Origin: Candidatus Saganbacteria bacterium
GTDB taxonomy: Bacteria; Margulisbacteria; WOR-1; XYC2-FULL-46-14; XYC2-FULL-37-10
Direction: 5' to 3'
Assembly: GCA_016223245.1 (NCBI GenBank)
Contig: JACRPL010000005.1
Span: forward strand, 1 to 64,000
Length of the DNA stretch: 64,000 bases
This document shows, one piece after another, positions 41,565 to 50,571 of this stretch (within the stretch, counting starts at the first letter, position 1; each line of letters opens with the position of its first letter). The translations under genes and the position numbers were made by a program. The notes beneath the pieces were generated by a model. The model ran no database searches and was not told the DNA's origin. It saw only the letters and a program-made list of their open reading frames with translations.

Positions 41565-42549
41565 ATATCATAATCCCCACTCCTATTGTCAAAAATAGAA
41601 ATCCTATAAAAACCGCGGGTATCCCCGGATCCATTTTCACCTGAAGCCCGGTAAATTCCGTGGCTCCGATCAATTTAAATGTATACCCTTGAACGGATAT
41701 CGGTTTGTTTTTAACAAGCCAGCCAATTCCCGGAATAAAAGCGGCGGGAGTTGTCGCTTCGTAAGTATCAATAGCCGTCCCGTGAAGCAAATGCAAGTCA
41801 GGCATAATATCTTCGACTTGGAACATTTGATTTGTGGCTTTGTAAGTTGAAATGCTTCCTTTGTATATAGGTATGTTTTCCACAACTCCCCCGGGGCCCT
41901 TAACTTCAACAACACCTTTTAACCCGAAACTGGATTGATAGAATTTGACGCCCTTATATGCCAGAGGGTTATTGACAAAGATCGTTTTGCGCAGCACTTC
42001 TTTGCTCCCGTCAATAACGGAAAGATCGGAAGTAAAAGAGGTTGGCCTTCCGCTTGCGTCGAACTTGGCATTAAAATCATTAAGCTTAACGGAAAAATTC
42101 TTATGAGGCTCAAAATAGGAAGACCCCTTTTCAATATTGATGTTATCGGAAAATCCCGCTATTGCTCCGTAGATAGCTCCAAGATATATAATAAGAACGC
42201 TCACATGCGCAAAAAAAGAACCCCATTTGTAAATGCTCAATTGCCCGCGCAACGCGCTCGTTAGCCTCTTTAAGCTGCAGACAAAGATCGAACATCCAAG
42301 CAATATCAAGACTAGGTTGAAAACAAAAGAATAATAAAAATTTGTTAATCCCAAAAATACAAAGAGCCCGGCAAAGGCTTCGCCATAGAGTTTTAGATAC
42401 AATTCGTAGGCTTCTCGTTGAGGGATGACGGTCCCGATAATCGAGATTAACACCAAAATAATTATCAGTATGACTGCAAAAACGTTTGAAGCGAAGAGAT
42501 CCCATGCCTGCCGGCAGGCAGGCCAAATTCTTGACAAAAAATCTTTCAC
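41551..42549 (-). CDS. resB: Cytochrome c biogenesis protein ResB
   Basis: The 332-residue protein starts at GTG 42549 after GGAGG. It has helices near residues 20-40, 60-85, 105-130 and 305-325, and a large periplasmic domain (residues ~135-300) with NNPLAYKGVKFYQSSFGLKG, the ResB signature. It partners with CcsA. Residues 10-16 (PACRQAW) are encoded by the palindrome TGCCTGCCGGCAGGCA, which is a repeat found elsewhere, so the repeat has entered this coding sequence in frame. The gene is divergent from the tetraheme operon. Confidence 0.9.
   Translation of the reverse strand: MKDFLSRIWPACRQAWDLFASNVFAVILIIILVLISIIGTVIPQREAYELYLKLYGEAFAGLFVFLGLTNFYYSFVFNLVLILLGCSIFVCSLKRLTSALRGQLSIYKWGSFFAHVSVLIIYLGAIYGAIAGFSDNINIEKGSSYFEPHKNFSVKLNDFNAKFDASGRPTSFTSDLSVIDGSKEVLRKTIFVNNPLAYKGVKFYQSSFGLKGVVEVKGPGGVVENIPIYKGSISTYKATNQMFQVEDIMPDLHLLHGTAIDTYEATTPAAFIPGIGWLVKNKPISVQGYTFKLIGATEFTGLQVKMDPGIPAVFIGFLFLTIGVGIMIYVKR
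42505..42520. repeat. Palindrome TGCCTGCCGGCAGGCA inside resB
   Basis: This perfect 16-bp palindrome also occurs at 10950-10965 inside the GH16-like lipoprotein start and within the family-C repeats (46636-46651; one mismatch at 37540 and 19330). In both coding positions it is read through as residues like PA(C/G)R. Confidence 0.75.
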
Positions 42550-42598
42550 TAGCTATAATCCTCCAGTCTGCTTAAAATTTTATCACAAAGGGATATTG

Positions 42599-43063
42599 AT
42601 GTCTAATTTCAAAAATTACGAGCACATTTTAAGGTTAGTCATCGCATTAGTTGTTTTAGTTGTCGTTTTCTTGGTCGTCAGGTCACAATTCATCCCGAAA
42701 GATTTTTGGAAATACGGACATTATAGAGGCGGCTCGGTAAAAGAGAACATGGACCGTCCGCGAAATTATGCCGGAAGCACAACCTGCAAAGATTGCCACG
42801 AAGACAAGGTCAATCTTTGGTCAAAAAATGCCCATAAAACTGTTATGTGCGAAAATTGCCATGGAGCGCTTCTCAAACATACAGAGGACCCAACTTCTCT
42901 AAAGCCTTCGATCCCCAAAAAAAGATCGCACTGCCTCCTTTGCCATTCGAGAAACATCTCAAAGCCAAAGTCCTTCCCGCAAATAGACAATAATGCGCAT
43001 AATCCGGGCCAGAAATGCTTCGAGTGCCATAACCCGCACGATCCAATGGAAGGATTAAAATAA
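42599..43063 (+). CDS. Membrane-anchored tetraheme cytochrome c
   Basis: The 154-residue protein starts at ATG 42599 and has an uncleaved N-terminal helix (LRLVIALVVLVVVFLVV, residues ~10-27). Four heme sites follow: CKDCH, CENCH, CLLCH and CFECH, with extra histidines (SKNAHKTVM, NNAHNPGQ). The first gene of a four-gene respiratory operon, it probably receives electrons from the Fe-S/NrfD module. The longer in-frame ATG lies inside divergent resB and is not used. The stop overlaps the next start (TAATG). Confidence 0.85.
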   Translation: MSNFKNYEHILRLVIALVVLVVVFLVVRSQFIPKDFWKYGHYRGGSVKENMDRPRNYAGSTTCKDCHEDKVNLWSKNAHKTVMCENCHGALLKHTEDPTSLKPSIPKKRSHCLLCHSRNISKPKSFPQIDNNAHNPGQKCFECHNPHDPMEGLK

Positions 43064-43815
43064 TGAAATTATCAAGACGTGAATTTTTGGAGCTTTCCGG
43101 AAAATCAGTACTAGCGATGCTAGCCTTGAGCCTTCCAAAAAAATTACTAGCGATGCCCGAAGAAATGGCGAAATTCGATTGGGAAGATTATTATTGGGGA
43201 TACGGGATCGACATTGAAAAATGCATTGGCTGCGGCAAATGCGTAAAAGCCTGCAAAGTTGAAAACAATGTACCGGATGAGCCCTTCTTCTTTAGGACTT
43301 GGATCGAGCGCTATGTCGAGAGAAAAGACGATAAGATCGAAGTTGATTCTCCAAACGGAGGCAAGGACGGGTTCCCCGAATTAAAAAACAAAAAAGACAT
43401 TAAAAAATCGTTTTTTGTGCCAAAGATCTGCAACCATTGCGAGCATCCCCCATGCGTCCAGGTTTGTCCTGTCGGCGCTACATATAAGACAAAAGACGGG
43501 GTCGTGCTTGTTGATCCGGATTATTGTATTGGCTGCAGGTATTGCATCCAAGCCTGCCCTTACGGAGCGCGCTTCCTCCATCCCGAAAAAAGGGTCGCCG
43601 AAAAATGCACGCTTTGCTATCACAGGATAACAAAGGGATTGAGGCCAATGTGCGTCGAGGCCTGCCCTACCGGGACGAGGATCTTTGGGAATCTGAAAGA
43701 CAATAACAGCATAATAAACAAATTCTTAAAAACAAAAAAGATAAATGTTCTAAAACAGCATCTGGGGACTAAGCCCAAAGCATATTACGCCGGAATGGAC
43801 AAAGAGGTCAGATAA
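43063..43815 (+). CDS. Tat-exported four-cluster ferredoxin-like subunit (NrfC/HybA type)
   Basis: The 250-residue protein has a twin-arginine signal (LSRREFLELSGKSVLAML) and four 4Fe-4S binding groups: CIGCGKCVKAC, CNHCEHPPCVQVC, CIGCRYCIQAC and the split group CTLC...CVEAC. It is the electron-transfer subunit of NrfD-type respiratory complexes and should lie on the periplasmic face of the membrane. Its gene overlaps the tetraheme gene upstream and the nrfD-like gene downstream by one base each. No molybdenum catalytic subunit is adjacent. Confidence 0.92.
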   Translation: MKLSRREFLELSGKSVLAMLALSLPKKLLAMPEEMAKFDWEDYYWGYGIDIEKCIGCGKCVKACKVENNVPDEPFFFRTWIERYVERKDDKIEVDSPNGGKDGFPELKNKKDIKKSFFVPKICNHCEHPPCVQVCPVGATYKTKDGVVLVDPDYCIGCRYCIQACPYGARFLHPEKRVAEKCTLCYHRITKGLRPMCVEACPTGTRIFGNLKDNNSIINKFLKTKKINVLKQHLGTKPKAYYAGMDKEVR

Positions 43816-44996
43816 TGAGCGAAATTTCACTAATGCTTTCAAAGATAATGCCCTTCATCCAGGGATTTATCTATCCAAACGACATCGAACTCCATTGGGG
43901 GATCTTGATCGTTCTTTATCCTTATATTACGGGCCTTGTTGCCGGCGCTTTTATTTTAGCCTCTCTCGCGCGCGTATTTAATGTTTCCGAAGTAAAAGCA
44001 ACTTATAGGCTTTCACTCCTTACGGCTTTCGCATTTCTATCGACCGCGACACTGCCCCTCCTTGGGCATTTAGGACACCCCGAACGCGCACTCGAAATAC
44101 TATTCACGCCAAAGCTTGAATCGGCAATGGCAATGTTCGGGTTTGTTTATGCCTGGTACCTCATGGCTGTTTTATGCCTTGAGATATGGTTCGATTATAG
44201 GAAAGATATCGTTCTGCGGTCAGCAAATGAAAAAGGCCTTAAAAAAATATTTTATACTGTATTGACCTTGGGTTCAAAGAATATATCAAGCGAAGCGCTT
44301 GCTTTGGACGAAAAGATCGGAAGGGTCATCACAATAATCGGCATCCCATCGGCTTTCATGCTGCATGGTTATGTCGGCTTTATCTTTGGGTCTGTTAAGG
44401 CCAATCCTTGGTGGAATACCACCTTAATGCCTATAATATTCTTGATGTCCGCCATGGTCTCGGGCATCGCCATGGTCATGCTTGTTTATATGGTTACGCA
44501 ATGGTTAAGGAAAAAAGCCGTCGATATGCCTTGCGTTGATACGATCAGGCTCTATTTGTTCAATATTTTCCTGGTCGACTTTGCTCTTGAAATGCTTGAT
44601 CTGATACATAGGATCTACGCGGCGGAAGAATCCTTCGATGTCTTGTCCATATTGATGAAGGGGAACCTCTTTTGGACGCAGTTCGTAGGCCAGATACTTG
44701 TCGGAACGATAGTTCCATTGGCGCTCCTCGCTCTCACCTTTCTATTTAAAACGAGCCCTTCTATCCGAAAATCATTCTATTTCGTATCGGCCATCCTCAC
44801 TTTGGCGGGTATATTCTTCATGAGATGGAACGTCGTGATCGGCGGACAGCTTTTTTCAAAAAGTTTTTTGGGATTTACCACATATAAATTAAATCTTATA
44901 GGCATCGAAGCATATGCTGCCATAGCTATTGCTATCCTCCCATTCGTGATCCTTTCGGCCCTTATATACATATTGCCTCCCTGGGAAAAAGAATAA
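43815..44996 (+). CDS. nrfD: NrfD/PsrC-family quinone-interacting membrane subunit
   Basis: The 393-residue protein has about nine to ten transmembrane helices with NrfD/PsrC blocks: ELHWGILIVLYPYITGLVAGAF in parts near residue 30, LLGHLGHPERAL near 95 and the later LFNIFLVDFALEMLDL. It exchanges electrons with the quinone pool and the Fe-S subunit. In complexes of the Nrf, Psr, Qrc and Cbc types it either oxidises or reduces quinol. The lack of a Mo subunit and the multiheme neighbours favour quinol oxidation. Confidence 0.9.
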   Translation: MSEISLMLSKIMPFIQGFIYPNDIELHWGILIVLYPYITGLVAGAFILASLARVFNVSEVKATYRLSLLTAFAFLSTATLPLLGHLGHPERALEILFTPKLESAMAMFGFVYAWYLMAVLCLEIWFDYRKDIVLRSANEKGLKKIFYTVLTLGSKNISSEALALDEKIGRVITIIGIPSAFMLHGYVGFIFGSVKANPWWNTTLMPIIFLMSAMVSGIAMVMLVYMVTQWLRKKAVDMPCVDTIRLYLFNIFLVDFALEMLDLIHRIYAAEESFDVLSILMKGNLFWTQFVGQILVGTIVPLALLALTFLFKTSPSIRKSFYFVSAILTLAGIFFMRWNVVIGGQLFSKSFLGFTTYKLNLIGIEAYAAIAIAILPFVILSALIYILPPWEKE

Positions 44997-46361
44997 ATGA
45001 AAGAAAAGCTCGATCGGCTGTTTCGCTCCCGCCTAGGAAAGATAGCCTTGATCCTTTTTGGATTATTTATTTTAGCCATACTTTCATTCGCACATTACAG
45101 CGAAAGCCCCTCCTTCTGCAACTCATGCCATATAATGAAACCCTATTATCAAGCGTGGAAAACATCCAAGCACAATTTCGTCAAATGCGTCGACTGCCAT
45201 TACCCGGCTGACGCCTCCCCAAAACAATTCGCATGGAAAAAATTCCAATCGATGTCCCAGGTCGCGAAATATGTGACGCGCACTTATGGGACCAGGCCTT
45301 ACGCAGAGATCGACGATTCGAGCTGCCTTCGCGGAGGTTGCCACGCGAAAAGGCTCCTGGAAGGCAAGGTTACATACAAAGAACATGTGGTTTTCGACCA
45401 TGGCCCCCACCTGCTTAACCTTAGGCAAGGGAAGCAGCTGCGATGTACATCCTGCCATTCACAGATCGTTCAGGGGAGGCATATTGAAGTAACGGATTCA
45501 ACTTGTTTTATCTGCCACTTCAAAAAAGACAAAAATGGAAAACGCCCATCGATCTCGAAATGTTCCACTTGCCACAAAATGCCCGAAAGACTGATCAAGC
45601 ATGGAGGGTTCAGTTTCAGCCACAAGGACTTTGCCGGCGGAAAACAGCTTAACTGCGAAAAATGCCATTCTGATTCGATAATCGGAGAAGGGACAACATC
45701 AAAAGATAAATGCTTAGATTGCCACAACCAGCCCGACAGGATAGCCAAATACAATGACACGACATTTATCCACAAAAATCATGTTGCCGACCATAAGATC
45801 GAGTGCATTAGGTGCCATTCCGAGATAAAACATCAGCTTGGCCGTGTTATTTACCTTCTAGAAAGCCAATGTACGGTTTGCCATACAAAAAAACACGGCG
45901 GCGTACGGGAGATGTATATGGGAATAGGCGGCAAGGGCGTTTCTGATCAACCAAGCCCGATGTTCACCCACCAAGTGGACTGTGCCGGATGCCATATAAC
46001 GCCGACTATTGCACCCGATGACGTATTATTTAAAGGGCAGACCTACAAGACCACGCAAAAAAGCTGCAGCGGATGCCATGCCGAAGCTTATGAGTCGGTA
46101 CTTGACAGCTGGAAAGAACAAATGGACAAATCATTAAATGAGATAGAGTCAAAGCTTGCAAAAGCAAAGGACATTCTTGCCGCTTACGAAGAAAAACAAG
46201 ATAAAAAGTACATAAAAAGCTTGACCCTATATAACGAAGCCAAATACAATTATTACTTCGTCAAAGATGCCAAAGGCGTCCATAATATTGATTATGCCGA
46301 AGCTCTGCTTAAAAAAGCAGGCGAGGATCTGGACTCTATTTTTTCTTATACCCTTCCATAA
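44997..46361 (+). CDS. Twelve-heme NapC/NirT-type membrane cytochrome
   Basis: The 454-residue protein has an N-terminal membrane helix (IALILFGLFILAILSFA), then a NapC/NirT-like domain (CNSCH, CVDCH, with HIMKPYYQAWKTSKHNF) and a long heme-rich region. In total I count eleven CXXCH sites plus one CX4CH (CLRGGCH near residue 110). The C-terminal ~80 residues are a helical, coiled-coil-like segment without hemes (LNEIESKLAKAKDILAAYEE). It starts immediately after the nrfD-like stop. It should transfer electrons from the quinol-oxidising module to periplasmic or outer-membrane cytochromes. Its length and heme number exceed those of normal NapC (four hemes). Confidence 0.85.
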   Translation: MKEKLDRLFRSRLGKIALILFGLFILAILSFAHYSESPSFCNSCHIMKPYYQAWKTSKHNFVKCVDCHYPADASPKQFAWKKFQSMSQVAKYVTRTYGTRPYAEIDDSSCLRGGCHAKRLLEGKVTYKEHVVFDHGPHLLNLRQGKQLRCTSCHSQIVQGRHIEVTDSTCFICHFKKDKNGKRPSISKCSTCHKMPERLIKHGGFSFSHKDFAGGKQLNCEKCHSDSIIGEGTTSKDKCLDCHNQPDRIAKYNDTTFIHKNHVADHKIECIRCHSEIKHQLGRVIYLLESQCTVCHTKKHGGVREMYMGIGGKGVSDQPSPMFTHQVDCAGCHITPTIAPDDVLFKGQTYKTTQKSCSGCHAEAYESVLDSWKEQMDKSLNEIESKLAKAKDILAAYEEKQDKKYIKSLTLYNEAKYNYYFVKDAKGVHNIDYAEALLKKAGEDLDSIFSYTLP

Positions 46362-46548
46362 CGTTCTTCAAGCCGTTCAATACCGATTCCGCGACCGATG
46401 GATGAAGTGCGACCTGAAATCCCACTGTATTATCTGGAATTACGGTTGTGCCACTTACAGATTTAACCATCTTAAAGTCAAAAATAACCTCGGTATTCGA
46501 AGATTTTAGCTCGACGAAATTTGAATAGAATATCTTATCTTTTGCCAT
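46336..46548 (-). CDS. Small DUF3467-like protein
   Basis: The 70-residue protein reads IFYSNFVELKSSNTEVIFDF, VIPDNTVGFQVALHPSVAESV and ends LKNVMEGYKKK. The pattern (Y-x-N, V-x-FDF, and the ending L-x-N-x-x-x-x-Y) resembles DUF3467 proteins, shorter than usual. A strong ribosome site AAGGAGG lies 7 nt upstream of ATG 46548, supporting a real gene. Its 3' end overlaps the 12-heme gene tail by 26 bases on the opposite strand. Function unknown. Confidence 0.6.
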   Translation of the reverse strand: MAKDKIFYSNFVELKSSNTEVIFDFKMVKSVSGTTVIPDNTVGFQVALHPSVAESVLNGLKNVMEGYKKK

Positions 46549-46561
46549 TTATTTGCCTCCT

Positions 46562-46665
46562 TAACCGCGACGCTTGTCCCGATTCCCACATCGGGATTTA
46601 GCCGCTGGTCGCAAGCAAACCTGCGAGTGAACCCTGCCTGCCGGCAGGCACGGCTCGCGGTTTGT
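46562..46665. repeat. Family-C double palindrome
   Basis: Two hairpin units lie in tandem: TAACCGCGACGCTTGTCCCG with ATCGGGATTTAGCCGCTGGT, then CTGCGAGTGAACCCTGCCTG, CCGGCAGGCACGG and CTCGCGG. The 19293-19436 element has the same two units in the reverse order. It fills the gap between the small DUF3467-like gene and the barrel gene. Confidence 0.65.
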
Positions 46666-46757
46666 TAAATCGATTTTACCATAGAAAACATTCTAAAAAC
46701 AGTGAAATTTTCCCCTGAATTTTAAGATATATATACGGCTCATAAAGGAAGCAATAC

Positions 46758-47972
46758 ATGGCTGATATGGATGCGGGAGCTGTAAGCTCAAAACCAATAA
46801 CATTCTACTTTGAAGCTGGGACTTCTGTCGTAAAAGACGAAGTTTTGACCCCTGATTTTAAAGAAAAGACTTTAAACAGCGGAAAGACTGTTGAAAGCAC
46901 GACATCGTTCAGGCTCCGCGGGACCTACGATAAATGGCAACTTAATATTAATGCCGATTATGCAAAGCACGTTTCAGGCGCTGTAAACCCATTTTATCCA
47001 GAAGGCTTTCGTCCTTATGAACTAAGTTTTGGCGCGCAGGACTTATCTGACGGCCATTTTGATTTTAAAGTTGGAAGATTCCCCGTGCTTGTCGGAAGAA
47101 CTTATGGCATTGTCGATGGCGGACAAGCTACTGTCCACTCCCAATCGGGAGATCTATCGTTGACAGGATTTGGCGGATTTAAACCGGAAAAAACGACTTT
47201 GAAGATCGGCAAAAAATTGGCTTTTGGCGCGATAGCAACGGCAGATATCGGAAACACATTCTTGAACTTGAATTACCATGAAGTATTAGATGGCGACCGC
47301 GAACCTGAACGAAAGCGGCTTGGCTTCCAAGCAATGAATGAGAGCTTTGATTCACTTGAGATCAGGACTTCCAATGAATATGATCCGTTAAATAATACAG
47401 TTGTAAGACTACAGCTTGGGTCGGATTATCAATTAACCAAAGGTCTAAGGCTTGGGACAGAAGGCACAAAAGTTGATCCAACATTTGAACCCGGATCATT
47501 TTTTAACACTTTCCCGCACTTTCCCTACTACAAAATACTGGCCAGGGCACAATATAGGGCGGATAAACTTAAACTAGCTTTGAATTTCGGGCAGACAAGA
47601 TTCGAATCCGATACCGTAAATACCGTAAGCGGCGACATAACTTTTCATGGTGCAAATATAGGCTCGATAGTTTCTCGCGGAAGCAGCGTTCCATACCTGA
47701 ATTATACCGAAGCCCATGCAGGATATGACTTTAATATCAAAGATCGGTTAACAATAAGCGTGAACGGAAGCGCATATTTTTATGATGACGCGCAATTTAA
47801 TGGTAACCGCGCCTATTATGCGGGCGGATCGGTTAGATGGGAATTCGCTTCTAATTTCGTCCTTAACGCCTCCGGAGCATTCAGGAAGAATGTTGACGGC
47901 GTTATTGACCCGTTGCTTCAAGCAGGGTTAACTTTTTATTACGCAAATATATTTTCGAAGGAGAAAAAATAA
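46758..47972 (+). CDS. Predicted outer-membrane beta-barrel of the cytochrome operon, no visible signal peptide
   Basis: The 404-residue protein has repeated amphipathic strands (TTSFRLRGTYDKWQLNINADY, HFDFKVGRFPVLVGRTYG, VVRLQLGSDYQLTKGL, YYAGGSVRWEFASNFVLNASG in parts) and resembles a 16-20-strand porin. The N-terminus MADMDAGAVSSKPITFYFEAG has no hydrophobic signal; the upstream codons in frame meet a stop five codons before the ATG, and a ribosome site AAAGGAAG precedes it. The signal may have been lost or the 5' end rearranged near the adjacent repeat. It precedes two multiheme proteins, as in porin-cytochrome conduits. The stop overlaps the next ATG. Confidence 0.7.
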   Translation: MADMDAGAVSSKPITFYFEAGTSVVKDEVLTPDFKEKTLNSGKTVESTTSFRLRGTYDKWQLNINADYAKHVSGAVNPFYPEGFRPYELSFGAQDLSDGHFDFKVGRFPVLVGRTYGIVDGGQATVHSQSGDLSLTGFGGFKPEKTTLKIGKKLAFGAIATADIGNTFLNLNYHEVLDGDREPERKRLGFQAMNESFDSLEIRTSNEYDPLNNTVVRLQLGSDYQLTKGLRLGTEGTKVDPTFEPGSFFNTFPHFPYYKILARAQYRADKLKLALNFGQTRFESDTVNTVSGDITFHGANIGSIVSRGSSVPYLNYTEAHAGYDFNIKDRLTISVNGSAYFYDDAQFNGNRAYYAGGSVRWEFASNFVLNASGAFRKNVDGVIDPLLQAGLTFYYANIFSKEKK

Positions 47973-48823
47973 TGGGCGACGGGCAGATATTCGAAATCTT
48001 CAATAAAATAGACCGTGCGCTCGCAATACAAAGATTCCCAAAACATAAAGGATACCTTAATGATGAAGACAAATGTTCCGCTTGCCACAAAACAACAAAG
48101 CCTCCTGAAAAAGGCCAGCCGCCGCTCGAACTATGGGTCCCTTTTTTCCCCCATGAAAAGCACGACACTTGTTCAGATTGCCATCCATCAAAAGACGGAA
48201 AAGAATTCTTGCCGAATAAGCAAAACTGCTTAGGCTGCCATGACGACGATATCCACCCTGAAACAGGGACCAGATGCACAAACTGCCACGCCCTGCCAGA
48301 TGACCCAAAAACAGGGCACAAAGGCCAATTTCCGAAACATAATCCAAATGGAACCACTTGCGTTGAGTGTCACGAAATAAAAGATAAAAAAATGGCAAGA
48401 AGGCCACATCCAGAAAATTGGCCTCAAGACCACGGTAAGCCCGGTCCAATAAAGAAAGAACAATGCGGACAATGCCATGATTCAAGCCCAAAAGTTAAAG
48501 CATGTGCAACATGCCATGCAAAGCCAAGTTTGGCGCCTGAATCCCATTTAAAAACCGGAAGGCCCGATCCAAACTATAGATTATTTCTTCATATGCTCGA
48601 TGCAAGGAAAAAAATGATCGACTGCACTTCTTGCCATGATACAAGGACATTTTGCGCAAGCTGCCATGCGAGTTATAAAAGAATGCCGAATGAGCACTTT
48701 GCGCCAAATTTTATGAGGGCTCACGGTCCGCAGGCAAAACAGGATCCCGAATATTGCTCGGCATGTCATGGAATAGGACAAAGATGCTTCCAGTGCCATC
48801 CCGGAGGAATAAATAAAAAATGA
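47972..48823 (+). CDS. Eleven-heme cytochrome c, no visible signal peptide
   Basis: The 283-residue protein has eleven CXXCH sites: CSACH, CSDCH, CLGCH, CTNCH, CVECH, CGQCH, CATCH, CTSCH, CASCH, CSACH and CFQCH. Histidines spread between them provide distal ligands (FFPHEKHDTC, GQFPKHNPNG). The start IFEIFNKIDRALAIQRFPKH is not a signal peptide although heme attachment requires export; the protein may need an unconventional start or be partly decayed. It is translationally coupled to the barrel gene (TAATG) and to the next gene (ATGA). It likely sits inside or beside the barrel as the transmembrane electron conduit. Confidence 0.8.
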   Translation: MGDGQIFEIFNKIDRALAIQRFPKHKGYLNDEDKCSACHKTTKPPEKGQPPLELWVPFFPHEKHDTCSDCHPSKDGKEFLPNKQNCLGCHDDDIHPETGTRCTNCHALPDDPKTGHKGQFPKHNPNGTTCVECHEIKDKKMARRPHPENWPQDHGKPGPIKKEQCGQCHDSSPKVKACATCHAKPSLAPESHLKTGRPDPNYRLFLHMLDARKKMIDCTSCHDTRTFCASCHASYKRMPNEHFAPNFMRAHGPQAKQDPEYCSACHGIGQRCFQCHPGGINKK

Positions 48824-50571
48824 TCATTGCCCAAAGAATTGGAAGAACGGGACTTAAGCTGGCATTAGCCGCATTAATGCACTTACCTGCAATAGGCTTT
48901 GTTTCGTGCGGTCCGCAAGGAGCAACATCGGTCAGCTTAACAAAAGTCCACAGCCAGATCGGATGGGCGGATCCAAAATCGCCTAACTTCCACGGAGAAT
49001 ATTTAAAAACAACGGATTTCAATCTCTTGTCCTGCGCGTCATGCCATGGCGCAGACCTGCGGGGGAAGAAAGACGTCGTTTCATGTTTTTCGTGCCACGA
49101 TTTCCCGCATGCTAAAGATTTTGAAAAACTGCACAAAGTTGAGATATTAAAAAACAATGGGGTTGCTCAATGCATAAAATGCCATGAAGATTTAAAAGAA
49201 GTTAAAGATGGAAAACCTGGATGCAGATCATGCCATGATGGCGGGACATTTGGTTTTACGGACCACTCATCAATTGAAGAGGTGATCGGATCGCACGGCG
49301 ATCAGGCAAAAACACGCGGCACCAAGCCTTGCCAAACATGCCATGCATTAGGCGATACGGAAAAGCCGCAAACAGTATTTTTTGACGCTGACGGAAAAGA
49401 AAGAAATCCTAATCTTTGCACCGAATGCCATACCGCCCCGATCCAAGTGGGAACGCTGATGCACTGGGGCATAGCAAATTGGAAGCTGACATCGAAAACA
49501 GATAGCGGATCTCATCCAGACTATCTTTTTACAAATAAATGCACACCTTGCCATGGAAAATATCCGGCGCTCGCAGGTAAAACACAAGGAGATGTTCAAG
49601 TTATAAAAGGATGTTCGTCCTGCCATGCTGGATTTTATGGAAAATTTGAACATAAAGATCCATTAGAAAAACATAAGGCTCACCTAACCGATGGAGCGAG
49701 TGAGCTTGGGGTTTCAAGATTGGATGTTGCAGGGAAAAGATGCGTAAAATGCCATGGATTTTCAAATGATAAAGATGTTCTGGACCAATATACCGGAAAA
49801 CAAAAAACCATTCCTTCTTGCACAAAATGCCATAGCAATAGCCATTTACAGGACGATTGGACAAATGCGGACAATGGCGGGAAGCATAGGCTTGATGTTG
49901 GCCAGAACGGATTTAATGCCTGTAAACAATGCCATGGAGATAGCTTTGACGGAACGGCAATAATTCCCGGATGCGCGACATGCCACGCCGAAGGAAACAA
50001 TTTCGGCAAAGTGCCCCACAACGGAAACGGATGGGCAGAAGACTCCGGTCACGGACTATATGTTAAAGCTAATGGAACGCCACGATGCGAAACTTGCCAC
50101 AGCATCGGCGACAGCAATAAAAAGAAAACAAACTGGCCCGATGGGACCGAATTGCCCACATGTTTCAAGTGCCACGACGGCCCTACCGGAAAACCTGCCT
50201 CTCATGTGCCGGCATGGGCCGCATATTCTCCGATAAATCCGATAATGCATTCCGGTTTCTTACTAACAAAATATTATAATCCAGAAACTTGGGTCATGAA
50301 ATTGGGTGCCGACGGCGGGAATTGCGAAAGCTGCCATTTTGACAAATCAAAAGCATGGACAACTTGTACCTCATGCCATGCCCCATACCCTGTACAGCAT
50401 ATTACATATAACCCAAAATGGTTATCACCGGGAGATAAAAATTTCCATGGAATATTACATAAAGATGATTTTAGCTCGTCATGCGCAACTTTTTGCCATG
50501 GAACAGATCTGAAGGGCGGATCATCACAAGTAGATTGCACAATATGCCACGACATCAAACCTAAGCCTTAG
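48820..50571 (+). CDS. Eighteen-heme surface lipoprotein cytochrome
   Basis: The 583-residue protein has a signal (LKLALAALMHLPAIGFVSC) with a lipobox-like GFVSC, placing Cys at residue 30. I count seventeen CXXCH sites and one CX3CH (CATFCH near residue 558). Two sequence halves share FHG...LK..DF..SCA and CHG.DL.G motifs at the first hemes (residues ~57-80) and the last hemes (~543-570), hinting at an internal duplication or circular symmetry. It is expected on the outer membrane as the terminal extracellular reductase or nanowire-like component. It converges, with no spacer, on the minus-strand cytochrome operon. Confidence 0.85.
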   Translation: MIIAQRIGRTGLKLALAALMHLPAIGFVSCGPQGATSVSLTKVHSQIGWADPKSPNFHGEYLKTTDFNLLSCASCHGADLRGKKDVVSCFSCHDFPHAKDFEKLHKVEILKNNGVAQCIKCHEDLKEVKDGKPGCRSCHDGGTFGFTDHSSIEEVIGSHGDQAKTRGTKPCQTCHALGDTEKPQTVFFDADGKERNPNLCTECHTAPIQVGTLMHWGIANWKLTSKTDSGSHPDYLFTNKCTPCHGKYPALAGKTQGDVQVIKGCSSCHAGFYGKFEHKDPLEKHKAHLTDGASELGVSRLDVAGKRCVKCHGFSNDKDVLDQYTGKQKTIPSCTKCHSNSHLQDDWTNADNGGKHRLDVGQNGFNACKQCHGDSFDGTAIIPGCATCHAEGNNFGKVPHNGNGWAEDSGHGLYVKANGTPRCETCHSIGDSNKKKTNWPDGTELPTCFKCHDGPTGKPASHVPAWAAYSPINPIMHSGFLLTKYYNPETWVMKLGADGGNCESCHFDKSKAWTTCTSCHAPYPVQHITYNPKWLSPGDKNFHGILHKDDFSSSCATFCHGTDLKGGSSQVDCTICHDIKPKP

